The position numbers were made by a program, and so were the translations under genes. DNA of 64,000 bases. Origin: Hippophae tibetana (Eukaryota; Streptophyta; Magnoliopsida; Rosales; Elaeagnaceae). The notes under the pieces were generated by a model, which was not told where the DNA came from, did not search any database, and saw only the letters and a list, made by a program, of their open reading frames with translations. Positions 61,283 through 64,000 of the stretch are shown here, one piece after another. The DNA lies in contig CM072812.1 in assembly GCA_037013495.1 (NCBI GenBank), positions 60,978,938 to 61,042,937 of the forward strand, written 5' to 3'. The number at the start of each line of letters is the position of its first letter. Within the stretch, counting starts at the first letter, position 1.

Positions 61283-63500
61283 AACTTCTTTGTTTTTTAA
61301 ACTGTGACATGCTGCAACAATCTTATTTTTTTGAAAAACAAAGATAGATTAACACAATAGAAAAAAGAACAAAAAAAAGATACGAAGAATTTAAAGAAAA
61401 ATAAAAAAGCAAATCCTAAAATTAAAACAACTACAACAAAATGGATAGAAAACGCAAGGGATGAAGGATTAAATTTCTTTCTTTTAATTTCGAATTTTCA
61501 CACAAGAATGCAAAAAACAATTAAATAATTATTGTTTTAAATCTAAAATTCAAAAATGGAAAAATGAAGACATATAACCTTTTTTTTGCCACCAAGGCTC
61601 TCGTTCTAAATTATATGTAACCTTTAGGTGAACAACCTAGTAACTCAACGAAATATTTACGATTGAATTGCAAAGAACGTGGTTAAGATGATTAATAAAG
61701 AATCCTATAGAAAAGGAACCGAAAACAACGCAATATGGTGATACCAAAATTTATGACATCAGTAAGTTGTGTAAACAATTGAGTTTGGGTTCCCAAATGT
61801 TGAGAACAGAACTAATGCTTTGTTGCATTTTTAGAAATCGAAACGACCTTCCAGATGATTTATTATAACAGCCATGTCGATGCGCGATTTAAAAATTATA
61901 ACAGTTTAACGTTGCAACACCAATTAATAACTTCTTTGTTTTTTAAACTGTGACATGCTACAACAATCTTATTTTTTTGAAAAACAAAGATAGATTAACA
62001 CACATAGAAAAAAGAACAAAAAAAGATACGAAGAATTTAAAGAAAAATAAAAAAGGAAATCCAAAAAATTAAAACAACTACAACAAAATGGATAGAAAAC
62101 GCAAGGAATGAAGGATTAAATTTCTTTCTTTTTATTCCGAATTTTCATTCCAGAATGAAAAAAAAACAATTAAATAATTATTGCTTTAAATCTAAAATTC
62201 AAAAATGGAAAAATGAAGACATATAACCTTTTTTTTGCCACCAAGGCTATCATTCTAAATTATATGTAACCTTTAGGTGAACAACCTAGTAACTCAAAGA
62301 AATATTTACGATTGAATTGCAAAGAACGTGGTTAAGATGATTAATAAAGAATCCTATAGAAAAGGAACCGAAAACAACCAATATGGTGAGAACAAAATTT
62401 ATGACATCAGTAAGTTGTGTAAACAATGGAGTTTGGGTTCCCAAATGTTGGGAACAGAACTAATGCTTTGTTGCATTTTTAGAAATCGAAACCACCTTCC
62501 ATATGATTTATTATAATAGCCGTGTCGATGCTCGATTAAAAAATTTTAACAGTTTAACGTTGCAACCCCAATTAATAACTTCTTTGATTTTTAAACTGTG
62601 ACATGCTGCAACAATCTTATTTTTTTGAAAAACAAAGATAGATTAACACACATAAGAAAAAGGAACAAAAAAAAAGATACGAAGAATTTAAAGAAAACTA
62701 TAAAAGGAAAACCTAAAATCAAAACAACGACAAAAAAATGGATAGAAAACGCAAGTGATGAAGGATTAAATTACTTTCTTTTTATTCCGAATTTTCACAC
62801 AAGAATGCAAAAAACAATTAAATAATTATTGTTTTAAATCTAAAATTCAAAAATGGAAAAATGAAGACATATAACCTTTTTTTTGCCACCAAGGCTCTCG
62901 TTCTAAATTATATGTAACCTTTAGGTGAACATCCTAGTAACTCAACGAAATATTTACGATTGAATTGCAAAGAACGTGGTTAAGATGATTAATAAAGAAT
63001 CCTATAGAAAAGGAACCGAAAACAACGCAATATGGTGAGAACAAAATTTATGACATCAGTAAGTTGTGTAAACAATGGAGTTTGGGTTCCCAAATGTTGG
63101 GAACAGAACTAATGCTTTGTTGCATTTTTAGAAATCGAAACCACCTTCCATATGATTTATTATAATAGCCGTGTCGATGCTCGATTAAAAAATTTTAACA
63201 GTTTAACGTTGCAACCCCAATTAATAACTTCTTTGATTTTTAAACTGTGACATGCTGCAACAATGTAATTTTTTTGAAAAACAAAGATAGATTAACACGC
63301 ATAAAAAAGGAACAAAAAAAAAGATACGAAGAATTTAAAGAAAACTATAAAAGGAAAACCTAAAATCAAAACAACGACAAAAAAATGGATAGGAAACGCA
63401 AGTGATGAAGGATTAAATTTCTTTCTTTTTATTCCGAATTTTCACACAAGAATGCAAAAAACAATTAAATAATTATTGTTTTAAATCTAAAATTCAAAAA
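61283..63500 (+). repeat. Second copy of the 54.2-56.4 kb segment
   Basis: This is the partner of 54165-56380 at about 7118 bp. Unit 97 here has lost the CATATG landmark ('ccagatgattt'), as has unit 96, so these neighbours share a local mutation that the first copy lacks. Unit 99 has 'acacgcataaaaaagg' where unit 88 has 'acacacataagaaaaagg'. Confidence 0.75.
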
Positions 63501-64000
63501 TGGAAAAATGAAGACATATAACCTTTTTTTTGCCACCAAGGCTCTCGTTCTAAATTATATGTAACCTTTAGGTGAACATCCTAGTAACTCAACGAAATAT
63601 TTACGATTGAATTGCAAAGAACGTGGTTAAGATGATTAATAAAGAATCCTATAGAAAAGGAACCGAAAACAACGCAATATGGTGATACCAAAATTTATGA
63701 CATCAGTAAGTTGTGTAAACAATGGAGTTTGGGTTCCCAAATGTTGGGAACAGAACTAATGCTTTGTTGCATTTTTAGAAATCGAAACCACCTTCCATAT
63801 GATTTATTATAATAGCCGTGTCGATGCTCGATTAAAAAATTTTAACAGTTTAACGTTGCAACCCCAATTAATAACTTCTTTGATTTTTAAACTGTGACAT
63901 GCTGCAACAATGTAATTTTTTTGAAAAACAAAGATAGATTAACACGCATAAAAAAGGAACAAAAAAAAAGATACGAAGAATTTAAAGAAAACTATAAAAG
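63143..64000 (+). repeat. Monomer-level duplication at the right edge (units 99-100)
   Basis: Unit 99 (63143-63789) and the 211 bp of unit 100 (63790-64000) share 'gatgctcgatt', 'caatgtaattt' and 'acacgcataaaaaagg'. The last two together occur in no other adjacent pair. The local pattern may therefore be becoming monomeric. The array continues beyond the window. Confidence 0.72.

Larger units (their letters stand above)
1..64000 (+). repeat. Satellite DNA array, ~645-bp monomer, ~99.3 copies
   Basis: The landmark 'accttccatatg' (with point variants) recurs 100 times in one orientation, with spacings of mostly 643-649 bp. The exceptions are one 621-bp unit and nine short units of 628-631 bp. 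Every stretch between landmarks aligns with every other, so nothing in the window lies outside the repeat. Composition is about 73% A+T. No transposon termini, target-site duplications, telomeric arrays, rRNA or tRNA were seen. The uniform orientation, long monomer and higher-order structure are typical of eukaryotic satellites kept alike by unequal exchange and gene conversion. Centromeric, pericentromeric and subtelomeric locations are all possible, and the sequence does not decide between them. Confidence 0.97.
48912..64000 (+). repeat. Block 7: third monomer family, mixed higher-order structure
   Basis: Units 77-100 start at 48912, 49558, 50204, 50851, 51495, 52142, 52787, 53435, 54081, 54728, 55376, 56025, 56674, 57322, 57971, 58618, 59264, 59910, 60556, 61200, 61846, 62494, 63143 and 63790. 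Characteristic variants are 'acataagaaaaaggaac', 'gaaaactataaaagg', 'ttttcacacaagaatgc', 'cgaaagaacttcc', 'cgaaaccacc' and 'gttgggaacagaac'. Units reach 649 bp, the longest in the window. Family members are mixed with units resembling blocks 5 and 6. Confidence 0.82.

Noticed and set aside
1..64000. Many 60-85-codon plus-strand frames as a multigene family
   Set aside because: They occur once per monomer, are broken by stops or run-length changes in most copies, mostly begin at GTG, and vary as much as the surrounding sequence. Repeat by-products explain them better than genes.
1..64000. CRISPR array
   Set aside because: The period is ~645 bp and the whole unit is repeated, with no short repeat and unique spacer pattern.
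1..64000. Telomeric repeat or subtelomere marker
   Set aside because: No tandem TTAGGG, TTTAGGG or similar run was seen; 'cctttagg' occurs once per monomer only.

Overview
The whole window is one uninterrupted tandem array: 99 complete monomers plus a 211-bp partial one, all in the same orientation. Monomers are about 645 bp (usual range 643-649 bp; mean spacing 644.3 bp). They are AT-rich: the first monomer counts 176 G+C in 646 bp, about 27% GC. I see no real protein-coding gene, RNA gene, CRISPR array, transposon insertion or unique-sequence island. This is satellite DNA from a eukaryotic genome, of the kind found in centromeric, pericentromeric or other heterochromatic blocks. The sequence alone does not tell me the taxon or the chromosome position. 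Short open frames of 60-85 codons recur once per monomer. They are best explained as by-products of the repeat, since most copies are broken by stops or indels.

Layout, with unit 1 starting at base 1 and each unit starting at the 'accttccatatg' landmark: (1) 1-5810, alternating A/B dimers of 1291 bp. (2) 5811-11618, three trimers of 1935-1937 bp. (3) 11619-23861, irregular mixed units, including a 621-bp unit with an internal micro-inversion and blocks copied from elsewhere in the array. (4) 23862-27743, two trimers of about 1940 bp. (5) 27744-34135, a new subtype and 628-630-bp short units, with a nearly perfect 2550-bp tandem duplication. (6) 34136-48911, nested higher-order repeats with 4-unit (2567 bp), 5-unit (3213 bp) and 8-unit (5135 bp) periods, interrupted by a segment copied from block 5. 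(7) 48912-64000, a third sequence family containing dimers and segments repeated at offsets of about 5183, 7118 and 1946 bp.

The interest lies in how the array evolved. The higher-order period changes repeatedly within 64 kb. Blocks are copied over distances of 4.5-11 kb. Some monomers are chimeras. CpG-containing sites show transition decay. One unit carries a likely template-switch inversion with microhomology at both ends. Each monomer also has an intron-like module: a GTAAGT donor, a CTAAT branch-like site and a TTTTTAG acceptor 73 bp apart, whose conceptual splicing joins two frames. That raises the untested possibility that the satellite arose from a gene fragment.
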